From positions 24,431,256 through 24,495,255 of the forward strand of contig NC_065557.1 in NCBI RefSeq assembly GCF_022605725.1: a DNA stretch of 64,000 bases, given 5' to 3'. The DNA comes from Anthonomus grandis grandis. Taxonomy: Eukaryota > Arthropoda > Insecta > Coleoptera > Curculionidae. A program made the position numbers and the translations under genes. Below, piece by piece: positions 31,861 to 43,987 of this stretch; within the stretch, counting starts at the first letter, position 1, and each line of letters begins with the position of its first letter. The notes under the pieces are model-generated. The model had not been told where the DNA came from. It worked only from the letters and a program-made list of their open reading frames with translations, and did no database searches.

Positions 31861-34077
31861 AAGTGCCAAAAATGTTTTACCTACTACCTAATACATTGAT
31901 TTTCTTTCGTTTCTGAATTATTACAGTGGTGCAATGAAATCGGATGATTTCGTTCACTTTGCGGTTGTATAATTGATTATTTATCATGTGCGTTATATAG
32001 GGATAATAGTTCATTTAAATAAATAGGACTTTGGTTTAAGTTCGTGAAGGTTTTAAAAATAACGGTAAGAATAGACCTTTATATCTTTTTGAAAGAATAA
32101 TCGCTTTAAAGTTTAGTTATTGATGATCACGAAGTAGTTACTGTAAATAAATTTTATTAAAAAAATCAATACGAAAAAATATGATTGTTTTCAAGTTCTA
32201 ATAATATTGGCCCCTATATTAATACTTATTAAAGCAAAACTTTACCAATAACTAATATACATCCTTTTCCTTACATAACACTTATATATTATACATCCTT
32301 TATCCTAAATAAATATTTTGATGCCAATGAAACGTTTAAAAAGATTACTTTCAATTTTTATTACCGCAAGGCTAAATATTAAAAATTTCTTCCATCTCCA
32401 TCACTATCACATCCAAACCATCACTTTTGAATAAGTTTGTTAATTAATTTACAGAGTGTTCATTTAGAGAATGTCCATATAGACTTTTTATTTTTATAGT
32501 TTTGTCTGTGTACCATAAAAAACAAGAAAGTCCAGAGTTCAACTTAATCACCATCAAAGCCACGTACATGAAGTATATATTTCAGAATCTAAAAAGAAAA
32601 AAGGGTTACCCAAAATATTTTTTACATTACATATATAATAGTAAATTAGTATTTTTTATATTTTTTTCGGTAGTAGAAAAATGTTGTGGGTTACTAGTGT
32701 ATTAAATTTCCTTTTTTATTTATGTAAATTGTTCCTATTTATAAAAAAAGATCATTTTACACACTTGTTAATTAAATAAATATGTCAGATGTTGTGGATC
32801 TTTTGGTTTTTACCATTCGAATAAAAAACTCATTTGTTCTACGTAGATAGCCTTTTTGTTGGAAGAACTTCTTGACCATACAGGTTAAGAAGTAAAAATG
32901 TTGTTAAGTGTTGAAGTAAAATCGTTGCTCCACTTGAGCCAACCAAAACTTCTGAAGTAACTGGAATAGTAAGTAATATAACATACATGACCCTTGCGCT
33001 TACTTTATATTAACATAGATGTTGCCTGAGGACCTCTTCAGTTCTTGTTAATAATATCCAGTTGTACACCACTTAATAACAATTTAATTAATTTCATTAC
33101 GTTGTCGTATTTGTTGTCATATTTGTCGTTGGTGTATTTGTTGCCAGCAGTACTCTTTGCTAGAATCGGGTAGGAATAATTGCAGGAAGCCAATATTATA
33201 TTGGGTTCAAGCCAATAGTAATATTGTCCAATGATCGGTATTTTTTCATTTGTTAACTTCAAGATTAAATTTGGCGGTGAAATTCGAAATATTTCAGATA
33301 AAGATTCATGTGCCAAATTTTTAGGAAAAAATGTACTTCTTTTTGTTTATGATTAAAGTTGAACACGTTGTACGTTTTGTACAGAATTTTATACCATGTC
33401 AACAGGGTAAACCATAAATGATATTTAATAAATTCAAAAATTTAGTTGCTTGCTTCTAAAATGATCTATCTATCTCACTGTGAATTATATACGGTTTTAA
33501 AACTAAAATTAATTTCTCACTTTTTTTTATAAGATTGTAGTAATAAAATGTCTTGAACATATTAAATCTCGAAAATGTCTTGGTCTTACAAAATATATAT
33601 TGATAAAAGAGATACACCTAATGAAGAGATATTAAAGATTAGAGATTTTATTAAAAATTAGGTGACCATTAAATTCGGACCTTTCATTAACTCTATATAT
33701 TTGGATAGTCTATGAATATTGGATATTGGATAGAATATCCAATATTCATTCATTCATTGAATATTGGATAGCTAATGATGGAAGGGGGTTGAAGTCAATT
33801 GAGTCTAGTTGACTTGTTTCTTTAGGCAGCTGCTATGTTACATCTGATAGATGGAAAGGGCTGATACTCAGAACATCTTATTGATTCCAGAATTATAATC
33901 CTAATAACCTTATACCACATTTAAATGGTATTTGTATTAAACTAGGTGTATCGATGAAGAAGATTTCTTTGTTTTAGCACATTTGTTGTACTTTTACATT
34001 GGTACTAGCAGGTATAACTAGAACGTATTTTTGATTGATAGGGTAGACAATAGGGGTATACCTTAACTTCGAGCAGC
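31861..34077. other. AT-rich DNA
   Basis: At 32452 a sequence CAGAGTGTTCATTTAGAG resembles the mariner-like end at 43988. At 33716-33772 a small inverted repeat is built from AATATTGGATA units. Nothing else is recognised. Confidence 0.4.
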
Positions 34078-34332
34078 TTGCAGTTTAAATTCTCTGGTTT
34101 TCTTATAAGGGACGTAGTACAGTCATCCACTTGGGGTCCTAGGGCATTATACAGACGTAGAGGTATTCAATTAATGAGGCCTCTTCTTGATATTGATATT
34201 GCTGCAAATAAGTGCCAATATAAGGTAAGGAAGTTTGGGAATTATAATGGATTGGTTTGTAGGAATAACAAACAAATGGAACAGCTCGAAAGTTTATTTT
34301 ATAAATATAGGGAAGTGAATAGAAAAAAATAA
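34078..34332 (+). CDS. Unrecognised 84-codon ORF
   Basis: The ORF opens at a non-ATG codon in my reading and contains a basic, tyrosine-containing middle (N-K-C-Q-Y-K-V-R-K-F) and a lysine-rich end. No domain, signal peptide or neighbour supports a function. It may be a transposon fragment or chance. Confidence 0.2.
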   Translation: MQFKFSGFLIRDVVQSSTWGPRALYRRRGIQLMRPLLDIDIAANKCQYKVRKFGNYNGLVCRNNKQMEQLESLFYKYREVNRKK

Positions 34333-34595
34333 TTGTATTATTTGAAAAACTTATTTGAAGTCATGTTAATTAATAGTAACAATTTAAATCGCGAAATAGT
34401 AATAATCTCTTCGCACCATAAAGGGTAGTTAAATTTATTATTATTTGTTCTAACTGGACTGAAACTACGGTATCGCATCTTCTAAATTATCTAAAAAGGT
34501 GATAAAACTTTGCCAAATAGGATTAATTGACTTGTAGTATTTTGAAGTTTTATTTATATATATATAGATATATATACACATCTACCCATAACAAA

Positions 34596-35260
34596 CGTAT
34601 AAAACAGAGTCCAGAAAGTAAACCAGACATTTTTCCATACCGAATACCGAACTCCGGTACCAAGGTTTGTGTTGTGTTCGATTCATCACAACGCGGTTCA
34701 AACGGTATTTTTTTAAATTACTCCCTTCTGGTCCGAAACTTCAGAGAGATATTTCTAACATACTTTTATCATTTCGATTTCAGAAGTATTGTTTTGTCTG
34801 TGACATCAAATAGATGTATAGGCAAATATAAATTCAGCCTCAATATTATGACTATACTATTATCAGCGCATTCTGTGAAGGTTCAACCCCACGCAACCTT
34901 TAGAAGAATATCATTTAGTCACTGTTTTCATAGCAATCATTCTTCACCTTTGTTCTTCTTTGGAGTCCACTCTTGATTCACTCAGTCCAATCTTCAGACT
35001 CAATTTATTGAAATGATGAAAAGGGGCGGCTTTAAACTTAGCAAATGGGCTGCTAATAATCCTGTTCTCTTGGCAAACCTATCTCCTAGTCATATCCAAA
35101 CTTCTTATTTTTTTGACAGAGACCTATGTTTATAAAGATTATTGGTTTAAAGTGGGACCCTGCCAAAGACGTATTTTCCTACTTCTATCTTCCAAGAGGT
35201 AGGGGTTTATGGCGCAAATGTACCTATTTTGAAGCCCTCTACAACCCCTCCAAGTTTGTT
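34596..35260 (+). pseudogene. BEL/Pao reverse transcriptase fragment
   Basis: A first frame has C-V-V-F-D-S-S-Q-R-G-S-N-G (about 34665-34710), the BEL/Pao block before the reverse transcriptase core, followed by L-L-V-R-N-F and F-H-F-D-F-like sequence. A second part (about 35015-35200, two frames) has G-G-F-K-L-S-K-W-A-A-N-N-P and I-I-G-L-K-W-D-P-A-K-D, the region after the catalytic Y-x-D-D. The catalytic block between them is lost. It is flanked downstream by a mariner-like end (AAACACCCTG at 35271) and is unrelated to the three larger BEL elements except by family. Confidence 0.65.
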
Positions 35261-35289
35261 CCACTAATTATGAAACACCCTGTAATGTA

Positions 35290-36305
35290 ATGTATCTACA
35301 GCATGTCCCAGAACATGTGGGAAATCTCTCGGATTCAGGTAGAAAATTACAAAAAATATGGAATTTTTCTATAAAATAAAGAAAAGGCACTCTTATTCAT
35401 TATTGATTAAATGAACTGTTTTGGATAAAAAAAAAATAATTAAGCAATTACTGTTTTATTTTAATTAAAAAGAACCATGATTTGTTCTTTTTTCAGCGAT
35501 GCGACAGTTATTAAAATAACAGAGAAGTTCTATTTTAAGTTGTTTAATCTGAAAAAGTACAGGTTTTTCAAAATGGAGTGTAGTTCTTACAAAGGCACGT
35601 TAACGAAAAATTGTTTAAAAAATGTAAACCTATGTTTATCTTGAAAGGAGAAAATTACCTGAAAAAAAGAATGTAACAAATAAAGAAGCTAATATTTCGA
35701 AACAATTTATTAAAAACTTAAGTAAGTATTTATAAAGTAAATTCAACTTAGGCTAAATGACGTCTGATACACTCGCGGGTATGACGAATCGTGGACTGCT
35801 GTGCTCGCCACAACAACCCTGGATTGTTCCTTATCACATTACAATAAATCCCCGAGTATCGACGAGAGTTGAATACACCAAGGACCCCATAGGCGAAGAT
35901 CCAATAGCGTTAGATCGGAAGACCAAAGGGGCCAAGCAATGTATCCTCCTCCACCTATCCAACGGTTTGAAAAAACGTTATTCAGGTGGTTCCTTACAGC
36001 AATGTTGAAATGAGGTGGGGCGCCATACATAGAATACATGTTTCGGCAAATCGCAAGTGGCAAATGCTTTATTAAATCCAGAAGATTGTTCTAAAGGAAC
36101 TCCAAATAAAGTTCTCCATTCATTCCTGGCGGTAATACGAAAGGCTCCATTAAAAAATTGCCAATGATTTGCCAAGTGAGAGTGATTCCTTAATTTTTTT
36201 TCTCCAAAACGGTTTATTTTATCGATAATGAGCAAGAGTGCGTTTTCTTCAGTTTAAGCTATACATATTTATTATTTCAGAGTCTTTATTACACAGGGTA
36301 TTGAA
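35290..36305 (-). pseudogene. Decayed mariner-like element with transposase C-terminal fragment
   Basis: On the minus strand, 35839-36063 encodes Y-G-A-P-P-H-F-N-I-A-V-R-N, F-S-N-R-W-I-G-G-G-G and S-S-D-L-T-L-L-D-L-R-L-W-G, clearly the second-to-third aspartate region of the DD41D transposase family seen at 48 kb. The second aspartate (normally Q-D-G-A-P) is replaced (M-Y-G-A-P). The upstream part (36063-36235) is open but only weakly similar. The segment ends in the dispersed repeat shared with 1-118. A CAGCATGTCCCAGAACATGTG sequence at 35299 may be the other end. Confidence 0.6.
36193..36305. repeat. Dispersed repeat, copy B
   Basis: Same-orientation match to 1-118; see that entry. Confidence 0.6.
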
Positions 36306-36585
36306 AATATATATATTCCTAGATTGTTAAATCAAAAATTTGTTATAAGACCTTTGATTTTATGTCTTAGATATTTTATAAATTATTACTTACAAAAAGT
36401 TTGTTGCTTAAAGTGCACATCACTACATCCAAACAGTACTTATTAGATTTAAAAAAATTACCTAGGCCAACAAATATAGGCTTAAAAGCAGAACACACAT
36501 TCACTTGCAACCGTACAAATTCACTTTTAATGTATAAAATAAATAAAGGAGGGCGGCTTTGATGCGCCTGTACCACGTGGGAAGT
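36306..36585. other. AT-rich spacer
   Basis: Between a mariner-like remnant and a gypsy remnant. Nothing recognised. Confidence 0.4.
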
Positions 36586-37540
36586 CCCTTTAAAACTATT
36601 ACTATTGACTTTGCCACTTTCCCGAATCAGAAGCAGGAAATAAGTACATCGTGGTCGTGATGGACTACTTTAGCAAATGGATTGAGGCATAGCCTCTAAC
36701 AAACCAGGAAACCTCTACTGTCTCTGATGGTTTAATGAAAGAATAAACAAAATTTTAAATCCAGCTTGTTCCAGAACATGTGTAAGATCCCTGGAAAAAA
36801 GAAAACGAGGACTACCGTATTATACCTGCAGTCAAATGGCATGCTAAAACGAATAAATAGAACGATTAATCGGTATTTAGACTTTTGGAAATTAGTCTCT
36901 AGCCATCAAAAAGACTGCAAGACTGGGATAGCTTTCTTCATTCGTTCCGGCTGGCCTATCGATCAACCATCCATAAAAGCACAGGAGAGTCTTCGGCCCG
37001 AAACCGATGTGACTAGGGAGGTCTACGTCAGTGAACTGCATGGAAGATTGTCATTTATAGTCAAGTGGGCATTTTTATTCAAGATGCCAGCGATAATATG
37101 AAGGTATATGCTCTAACAAATTATCTGCTTAAGGATTTACATAGATCTGGAGGAATAGCTGAGGTATTCCGCAGAAACGCTAGAGCCCGGGAACACTTAA
37201 GATGAAAACCGATAGAAATTTTTTTTACTTTTCCAAAATTGTCACATCAAAAGCCAACCTATAAGGAGCTTTGGGACACTTTATGTTTCCCAAAGGAGGA
37301 GTTAATGGCAGAGAATTTGAGAAGCCTACTTTGTTGTTGCTAGTTCTCAAACTTCAGAGATGCTCTTCAAATTTACAGGCGTCCAAATTTCGGTGTGCTA
37401 TTATAATACTCCTCAACGTCATTCTGTGAAGAAACTTGCAAATTGTTATTTCTACGCTACGAGAGATCTCGTTGCAAGAGGGGAACGTTAGGTTTATTCG
37501 CCATCTTTTGGACCATTTCAACAATAAATGAATTTAGCGA
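36586..37540 (+). pseudogene. Ty3/gypsy integrase, 3' part of a pol gene
   Basis: The frame near 36607-36710 reads F-P-E-S-E-A-G-N-K-Y then VVVMDYFSKWIEA, the start of the integrase core. After a stop and a short unrelated stretch, the ORF at 36766-37101 has T-R-T-T-V-L-Y-L-Q-S-N-G-M-L-K-R-I-N-R-T, the block around the catalytic glutamate, which is replaced by lysine here (M-L-K-R for M-v-E-R). The segment with the second aspartate is deleted. A C-terminal part (about 37090-37200) has A-R-E-H-L. Frame changes and stops are frequent. It leads directly into the purine run and 3' LTR at 37549. Confidence 0.72.
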
Positions 37541-37548
37541 GGGGGCAG
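37537..37548 (+). promoter_or_regulatory. Polypurine tract of gypsy remnant
   Basis: GCGAGGGGGCAG directly precedes TGTAATGATATTGACA, a typical gypsy LTR start. Confidence 0.6.
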
Positions 37549-37894
37549 TGTAATGATATTGACAACACCGTGAAAATATTAGCTGCCATTTTGGAATCGT
37601 CGCGGTTACGCAAGCAGGCACATCGAATGATATCTCTAAAGAAACCTGGAGGGTTAGCGAATCTCCTGAAACCATGGTATAGCTAATATATAAGGAGCCC
37701 TTGCCGCGAGGAAATTAGTTGTAATTTTCACGCAATTTTTAAGACGAAATAAATACATAGAAATTATTATTTTAATATTTTAAATTAGCAGTGTTAAGGG
37801 ATCGTGTTTTCTGGGTACGCGTTAAATAGATCAGTTGAATTTTTTTTGCCTCAAGTATTTTAATTCACACCTAACCAACGGTTAAAACGCTACA
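37549..37894 (+). repeat. Probable 3' LTR of the gypsy remnant
   Basis: Starts TGTAATGATATTGACA after a polypurine tract. Inside are TATATAA at 37687-37693, a plausible promoter, and AATAAA at 37748-37753, a plausible polyadenylation signal, in the right order for an LTR. I place the end at CGCTACA (37894), but with no second LTR this is a guess. The matching 5' part of the element is not in the window. Confidence 0.55.
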
Positions 37895-38600
37895 GTATGT
37901 AATTAATTTTTTAAATAAAAAATTTTCATCAATTAGATCCATCAAATTTCAAAATTTCATCATTCTTTTCTATATTTTTTTAGCAAATAACAAAATTATA
38001 ATGGCTACCTGTTTCTTCCTAAAATATTCAAGAGTTAAATTAGTTATATTAAATCTTTATTCAAATAATAATGATCCAACAGATTTGTTGCACAGCATTT
38101 TGTAAACATATGGGTAGGTTCAATAATCAATAACCATTTTGGAAACTTATCGAAGTAACTTGATTGATACTACCAACTGACTTTATAATGATAAAGTACC
38201 AAAAAAAATTTTTTTTGCATGCCACGCTTACTTTTTACCCAATTCTCGTTAAAAGTTTTTTTTTTCCTTCGTTTTTTGGCCTTGTGCTTGGCACATTTAG
38301 CCACGTGTTTCACTAATATCTCTAGAACTCATTCATAATAGAACAGGTTGCTAATATAGTATTTAAATAATTGTACTATTGGGTAGTATGACATTGTATC
38401 TAATAAAAAGGGTACAAAAAAAGGAATAGTGCAAGAAAGATTAACACTAGGGATCTTAGACAGGGTCACACGCTTCTCGTCCTGGAGCCAACGCAGGACA
38501 TTTTTTAAAACAGAACATAGGGGGGCTCGGATAGGTAGGTAAACAATAGGGAAAAAACAAAGGGATCTCTAAGTAACTAAAATTATTAACTAGTGCATAT
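37895..38600. other. AT-rich DNA and 3' flank of a non-LTR remnant
   Basis: No gene recognised. The part nearest 38600 could be the 3' untranslated tail of the minus-strand non-LTR element. Confidence 0.4.
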
Positions 38601-38609
38601 ACGTTCAAG

Positions 38610-39610
38610 TTATATTTTCCTTTTGGACAATTTCAAAAATTTTATGAAAATAGACTCCATTCTATCGTCGGCAATTACGTTTGCCATAAGTGAAGTATGA
38701 CACATAGAAAGCAAGCCAAGCTCTTTTAATTTATTATGCAGAAACATCACTGCGTCCATATTATTTTTACATTCAAATAAAATATGGTTCAAATCATCAA
38801 TTGATGAACTGGTTGTCACAGTTACATATATATGAGTCATTTATTCCTAATTTATGTAAATATTTATTAAAATTACCATGACCCACTAGAAATCTGAAGA
38901 AAGATGTTATCAAATATCTTCTAAAGTTACATTTGGAAACCATACTATAACTGCTAAGGGACGCTTTTATTGAAGTGTATGTATTTGAAGTATTTGCTAA
39001 ATATGCAAGATATTTTCTTTTCCAAGTTTCTGAAGACCTCTTTCGGATAATTGGAACTATATCACTAAAGTGTACTTTGGAAAGAATCCTATCTGTCTTA
39101 ATTGCTTCCTTGGCCTCTTTATCTGCCAATTCATTTCCTAGCAATTCTGTGTGTCCTTTTAACCAAATGAATGCTACCTTAGTTTTATGTTTATCAAGAT
39201 TACTGATTTTTTGAATCAGAAAGTATTAAAAAGTTTGAAATTATATTAGCATCACTAATAAATTCCAGGGCCTTTAATATTGCTAATGCCTCTCCAGTAA
39301 AAATAGAAGCATAATCCTCACACTTGTATTTTCTTTTAATATTAATTTTCGGAATAATAAAGGCACAACCTGTACCATCAGCAGTTTTTGATCCATCTGT
39401 GTATATTTCTAAGTAATTTTGAAATTTACTCAAAGTATCCTTAAGAATAGTTTGATTGGCCTTATGACAGTTCGTAAATGTAGGAAATATTATTGTGGGG
39501 TCAAAAAAATTAACCCCAAAAGCTAATTCGTACATCCATAGTATATTTGTTTCATTAATGAATTGATCGTTAAAAGTTAGTCTTAAAAATCGTTTTACAA
39601 GTCGTGTTCG
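38610..39610 (-). pseudogene. I-type non-LTR retrotransposon, RNase H and C-terminus
   Basis: On the minus strand, 39535-39200 encodes RNase H with E-I-Y-T-D-G-S-K-T (first aspartate), I-F-T-G-E-A-L-A-I-L (glutamate) and L-I-L-S-D-S-K (aspartate). A frameshift leads to 39144-38797 with G-N-E-L-A-D-K-E-A-K (last RNase H aspartate) and a tail with G-H-G-N-F-N-K-Y-L and C-N-C-D. Another frameshift near 38815 leads to H-I-L-F-E-C, completing the usual C-C-H-C cluster. A cellular-type RNase H after the reverse transcriptase is characteristic of the I group. The upstream reverse transcriptase is not seen; similarity fades near 39610, just before the palindromic element. Confidence 0.75.
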
Positions 39611-39663
39611 ATTTTACTTTTAATATTGCCTATTTTAGGTATCCTAATGTAATAATAATTATA

Positions 39664-40808
39664 CAGGGTGTCTCACGACGAATAGACGCGATCGATATCT
39701 CGGAAACTAATTTTTCAAAAATTTTGAAAATTTGGCAACATGGCACAGTTGATGGGGCTACACAACTAAAATATTTTGATAGTTGTGACGTTTCCGGTTA
39801 TACCGGAAGTATGTGTCAACTTCGTTATTTTAAATGGAACCCCCTGTATATTTTTACATTTTTGGCTTCCACGTAAAATTCTAGGTATATTTTGTGTATA
39901 ATGTCCTATACCTAAGTGTAACCGTTTTTGACATATTTTTAATTTCATGTGAAAAACTATGTTTATAAGCCCTAACATAATTACCGATTACTCCCTTTTA
40001 GTAGCCTTTATTTATTGGTTAAATTTGCTTTTATTTTAAAGGAAGGACCACTTTAAAAGACTATTTTAATATTTGACTAAAAAAAAGATACAGGGGGGTC
40101 AAAAACTAGCATTAAAAATTAAAATGAAAAAATCATTAAAAGTCAATTTTTTTAAATGGAAGTCCCCTATTTTTATTATTTTTTCATAAAGATAATTAAA
40201 AATAAGGTTAACTTTGTATAAGAAACTATCAATTTTTGGACTAGATAACCATTACAAAGGTAACCTTATTTTTAATTATCTTTATGAAAAAATAATAAAA
40301 ATAGGGGGTTTCCATTAAAAAAAATTGACTTTTAATGATTTTTTTATTTTAATTTTTAATGCTAGTTTTTGACCTCCCTGTATCTTTTTTTTAGCCAAAT
40401 ATTAAAATAGTCTTTTAAAGTGGTCCTTCCTTTAAAATAAAACCAAAACTAACCGATAAATAAAGGCTACTAAAAGGGAGTAATCGGTAATTATGTTAGG
40501 GCTTATAAACATAGTTTTTCACATGAAATTAAAAATATGTCAAAAACGGTTACACTTAGGTATAGGACATTATACACAAAATATACCTAGAATTTCACGT
40601 GGAAGCCAAAAATGTAAAAATATGCAGGGTGTTCTGTTTAAAATAACGAAGTTCTTATATACTTCCGGTATAACCGGAAGCGTCACAACTGTCAAAATAT
40701 TTTAGTTGTGTAGCCCCCATCAACTGTGCCATGTTGCCAAATTTTCAAAATTTTTGAAAAATTAGCTTCTGAGATATCGATCGCGTCTATTCGTCGTGAG
40801 ACACCCTG
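39664..40808. mobile_element. 1145-bp near-perfect palindromic (foldback) element with TA duplication
   Basis: The ends CAGGGTGTCTCACGACGAAT and its inverse are each next to TA (39662-39663 and 40809-40810). The left arm (39664 to about 40222) and right arm (about 40253 to 40808) are inverted copies with few differences, separated by only about 30 nt. Inside each arm are further CCCCCTGTA and TACAGGGGG motifs, suggesting the arms are themselves composite. There is no transposase. It looks like a giant MITE mobilised by a TA-targeting mariner-like transposase. Confidence 0.88.
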
Positions 40809-40810
40809 TA

Positions 40811-41154
40811 TATACATAATTAATATTGTTAAATATTTAATTATTAGGTACTTTTTATATATATTATTTTTGAAATATTTTTTTAAAAAACAAGAAATAT
40901 AATAAACTTTTCTCAGTCAACAATTCATACTTTTTTTGGGTCATACATAATTAGCAGATTTCAAAAAAAAAGTTATATTTAATATTGGACCTAAAAGTAT
41001 ATATTATTGTCCAGCAAGAACCTGCGCGGAGGTGAGAGTTAAGTCTTGCCAGGAATAGGAAGGGATAAGGAAATAGGGATATGGTTTATGAAATAAACAA
41101 AAATAAGGTATACATTATATGGGACTAGAAAAATAGGATAATAAATAAAAAGAA
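40811..41154. other. AT-rich spacer
   Basis: Between the palindromic element and the tandem repeats behind the hAT pseudogene. Nothing recognised. Confidence 0.4.
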
Positions 41155-41835
41155 GAATTCTATCATCAACTGAAACCACATAATGGTTTTATATACAAAA
41201 ATAAAACAAAACGTAAAAATATTTGCCTTGGTAAAAACTTTGGTTAGTTGCTTATATTGCAGATAGCAGAATATGCTCTAAAAGCTTATAAAAAATAATA
41301 TTTACATATTTACAAAATTATTCTATAAATAAAAAAAAACTCGACTCTAGCAAAACCATGTAATGGTTTTATATACAAAATATAACAAAAACGTAAAAAT
41401 ATTTTCCTTGTTAAAAACTTTGGTTAAGTAGCTTATAATGTAAATAGTATAAATAAGCTTTAAAATAACATATTATATACATACATATTTGTGTACAAAA
41501 AATATTTTATAAATAATAAAAAACTCTGTTCTAGCCAAAACCATGTTATGGTTTTATATGCTGAATAGAAGTAATAGAACAAAAGAAAAACATATTTTCT
41601 TTGGAAAAAGCTTTGGTTATTATTGCTTTATATCATCAACAAATACTTAGTAGGAATAGGTTTTAAAACTCTAAAATAAAAATATAATATACATGTTTAT
41701 GTCCAAGCGAATAAGATAATACTTTATTATGTACAATGTACATACATATATGTATACATTATAGTCATTATACATCAGTCATTTTTTTGTTGTTTTTTTT
41801 TAATTTTTTTCTGTGGACTCGACTCTGGTTTGAAA
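41155..41835. repeat. Tandem array, about 183-bp unit, three to four copies
   Basis: AAACCATGTAATGGTTTTAT-like landmarks recur at about 41171, 41354 and 41538, each followed by CTTTGGTTA and a T/A-rich stretch. CTCGACTCTAGC-like landmarks occur at 41341, 41523 and 41818. It lies just downstream of the hAT transposase 3' end and may be its subterminal repeat region. Confidence 0.7.
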
Positions 41836-41875
41836 ATTAAGGGAATTCTTCGGTTTTTCATATTAGCAAAGAAGT

Positions 41876-43815
41876 CTATAACTTTTGTTTCTCTAAAATT
41901 TGTAATTTTTTTGTCATTTCTTTTATATACTCTTTTTCGATTGAAAGAAGAGATATATTACTTAGTCGCATTTGGGTCATGGAATTACGGCTATAACTTT
42001 TAATTCTTTTGAGTGCTGAAAAATTTCTTTCTACAGATGCCGATCTTATGGGTATGTTATAAAATGTTAATAAATTTATACAGCTTTGGCATGCACTCAT
42101 TTAAATTATTTTCAAACATAAAACTTAATAATTCAGATGGAGACTTACAACTCTGAAACATCTGAGGGTTACAATTAATTCATTTTTTAATTGAATGGAA
42201 TCAAAAAACGGATACTGGTTTACTAAATTATCCAGTAATTTTTGGGGAAAATCTTTGGAGTAGGATGGAAATTTTTCGAACATTAATAGATCAAAGTAAT
42301 TTAATTTAGTAAAATGGCTGAATCTAACCTCAATTTGTTCAGTTATTGTGTCCATTATTTCAATATAGATTTGTCTATAATTTTGTCGCAAATCGGGTAA
42401 GTCAAAATTAGATTTTCGTTTTTTTACTGGCGGCTCAACATTAACATCAAGTTTTTCAAAAATGCTATTAAAATACTGCTCATCATTTCTAAACTTTTGC
42501 AAAATTTCAGTCAAATTATTTAATCGATTTCTTGAAAAATTTATGTCTGAAGATTTATTTTGAAGAATTGAGAAAACCACGTCAGTTTTCTCAAAAACTA
42601 GTTTAAATGTTTCAAGCAAAAAAGAAAATTTATGGTCTGTTAAAGTATACTTGAAACCCTTTGCCTCCCTGATACTTTGGTCGACATTTTTTAAAATCCT
42701 CACTGTTTAGAATAAACTCAAAAACATCTATTAATTTTTCCTTATGTGTATGCACTGAAAACACAGATCTTGATGTAGAATTCCACCGTGTAGCAGCAAA
42801 AGTAGGCATTCAGCTACCGCAAATTTCATTTAAGATGTGACTTCTCTTGGTGGACTTGGAGAAAAAGGCAGAAAATATTGACAAGTTGGAGAAAAAAATA
42901 CGACAGTCTTTAATATTATTGCATGCCTTGCTTAAAACTAAGTTTAGTGCATGGGCATGGCAATACGTAAAAAAAGCATAGGGCGCTATCGATTTAATTT
43001 TAGCTTGCAAGCCATTTAAATGTCCCGCCATGACTGCCGCCCCATCATATGTTTGCGCAATTAGCTTACGCCTGAAATCAAATTTGTCGCATTTATTAAC
43101 CAGGAGATTAAATAAATCGTCTGCAGTCCGCCCAGATGAAACATCATGAAACCCTATAAACCGTTTTACTACCTTGCCGTCTTTGACATACCTACCTAAA
43201 AACAATCGAAAGTTGGGAATTACAAGTAATATCCGTAGTCTCGTCTATTTCCCATGCAAAAAAAGGGACTGCTTGAATTTCTTGGAAAATATGCTCATCG
43301 ACGACATGTGACAAACTTTCAATGATTTCATTTTTGATGTGCCCAAAAAAACATTACCTTTTAAAAATTCGTCAAATTATAGTTGCCACGATTAATCGAC
43401 TTTTCGGTCTCATCATGTCCGCAAAAAGCTAGTTCTTGTGAAGCTGAATAAAGAGTAATGTCAACAAGCTGCTTTAAATTTGACCGGTTTTCAAGTACTT
43501 GATTGTTAAAAGAAATAAAGGCTTCTTTTTGAGCATTATCTAAAGCAGAAGCAATATTTTGCTTTCCAAAAAGCCTTAATTTACAAGACGAAGAAATGTG
43601 TTCCTTTGATTTTAAATGCCTTTCAATGGACCGAGGCAAATTTTTTAAATCAGAACATCCAGTTTTCGACGACGTAGAATATTCAGTTTGGACAGAAAAT
43701 AACAAATAAGCCCAGCAAAAAAGCTTTTCTCTTTTAACCGATCCGGTCAACCAATCATATTTGCTGTACCAAGTCAAATTAAACCCGCGATTTTGTCAAT
43801 TGTCGGCAGATCGCA
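41876..43815 (-). pseudogene. hAT-type transposase (ZMYM1/DUF4371-like), frameshifted
   Basis: From the N-terminus (high coordinate): a TTF-type zinc finger with F-N-L-T-W-Y-S-K-Y-D-W-L and K-L-F-C-W-A-Y-L-L-F (about 43800-43690); then F-A-W-E-I-D-E-T-T-D-I with the first catalytic aspartate (about 43260); GRTADDLFNLLVNKCD; A-Q-T-Y-D-G-A-A-V-M-A-G with the second aspartate (about 43050); C-H-A-H-A-L-N-L-V-L; the R-W-N motif (about 42780); a helical segment; and the C-terminal dimerisation block SVERNFSALKRIKSYSRNSM (about 42020-41960). There are at least four frame changes. It would be a cut-and-paste hAT transposase of the kind domesticated as ZMYM1 in other animals. A TIR pair and an 8-bp duplication were not found. 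Confidence 0.85.
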
Positions 43816-43840
43816 ATGAAATTAAATGATATCAACCATA

Positions 43841-43987
<147 letters not shown>

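Noticed and set aside
37457..37675. 72-codon minus-strand ORF
   Set aside because: Lies across the gypsy 3' LTR boundary on the opposite strand, with no domain.
39766..40705. Two ORFs of 70 codons encoding nearly the same protein on opposite strands
   Set aside because: They are the same stretch seen in both arms of the palindrome; no domain, so treated as a by-product of the inverted repeat.
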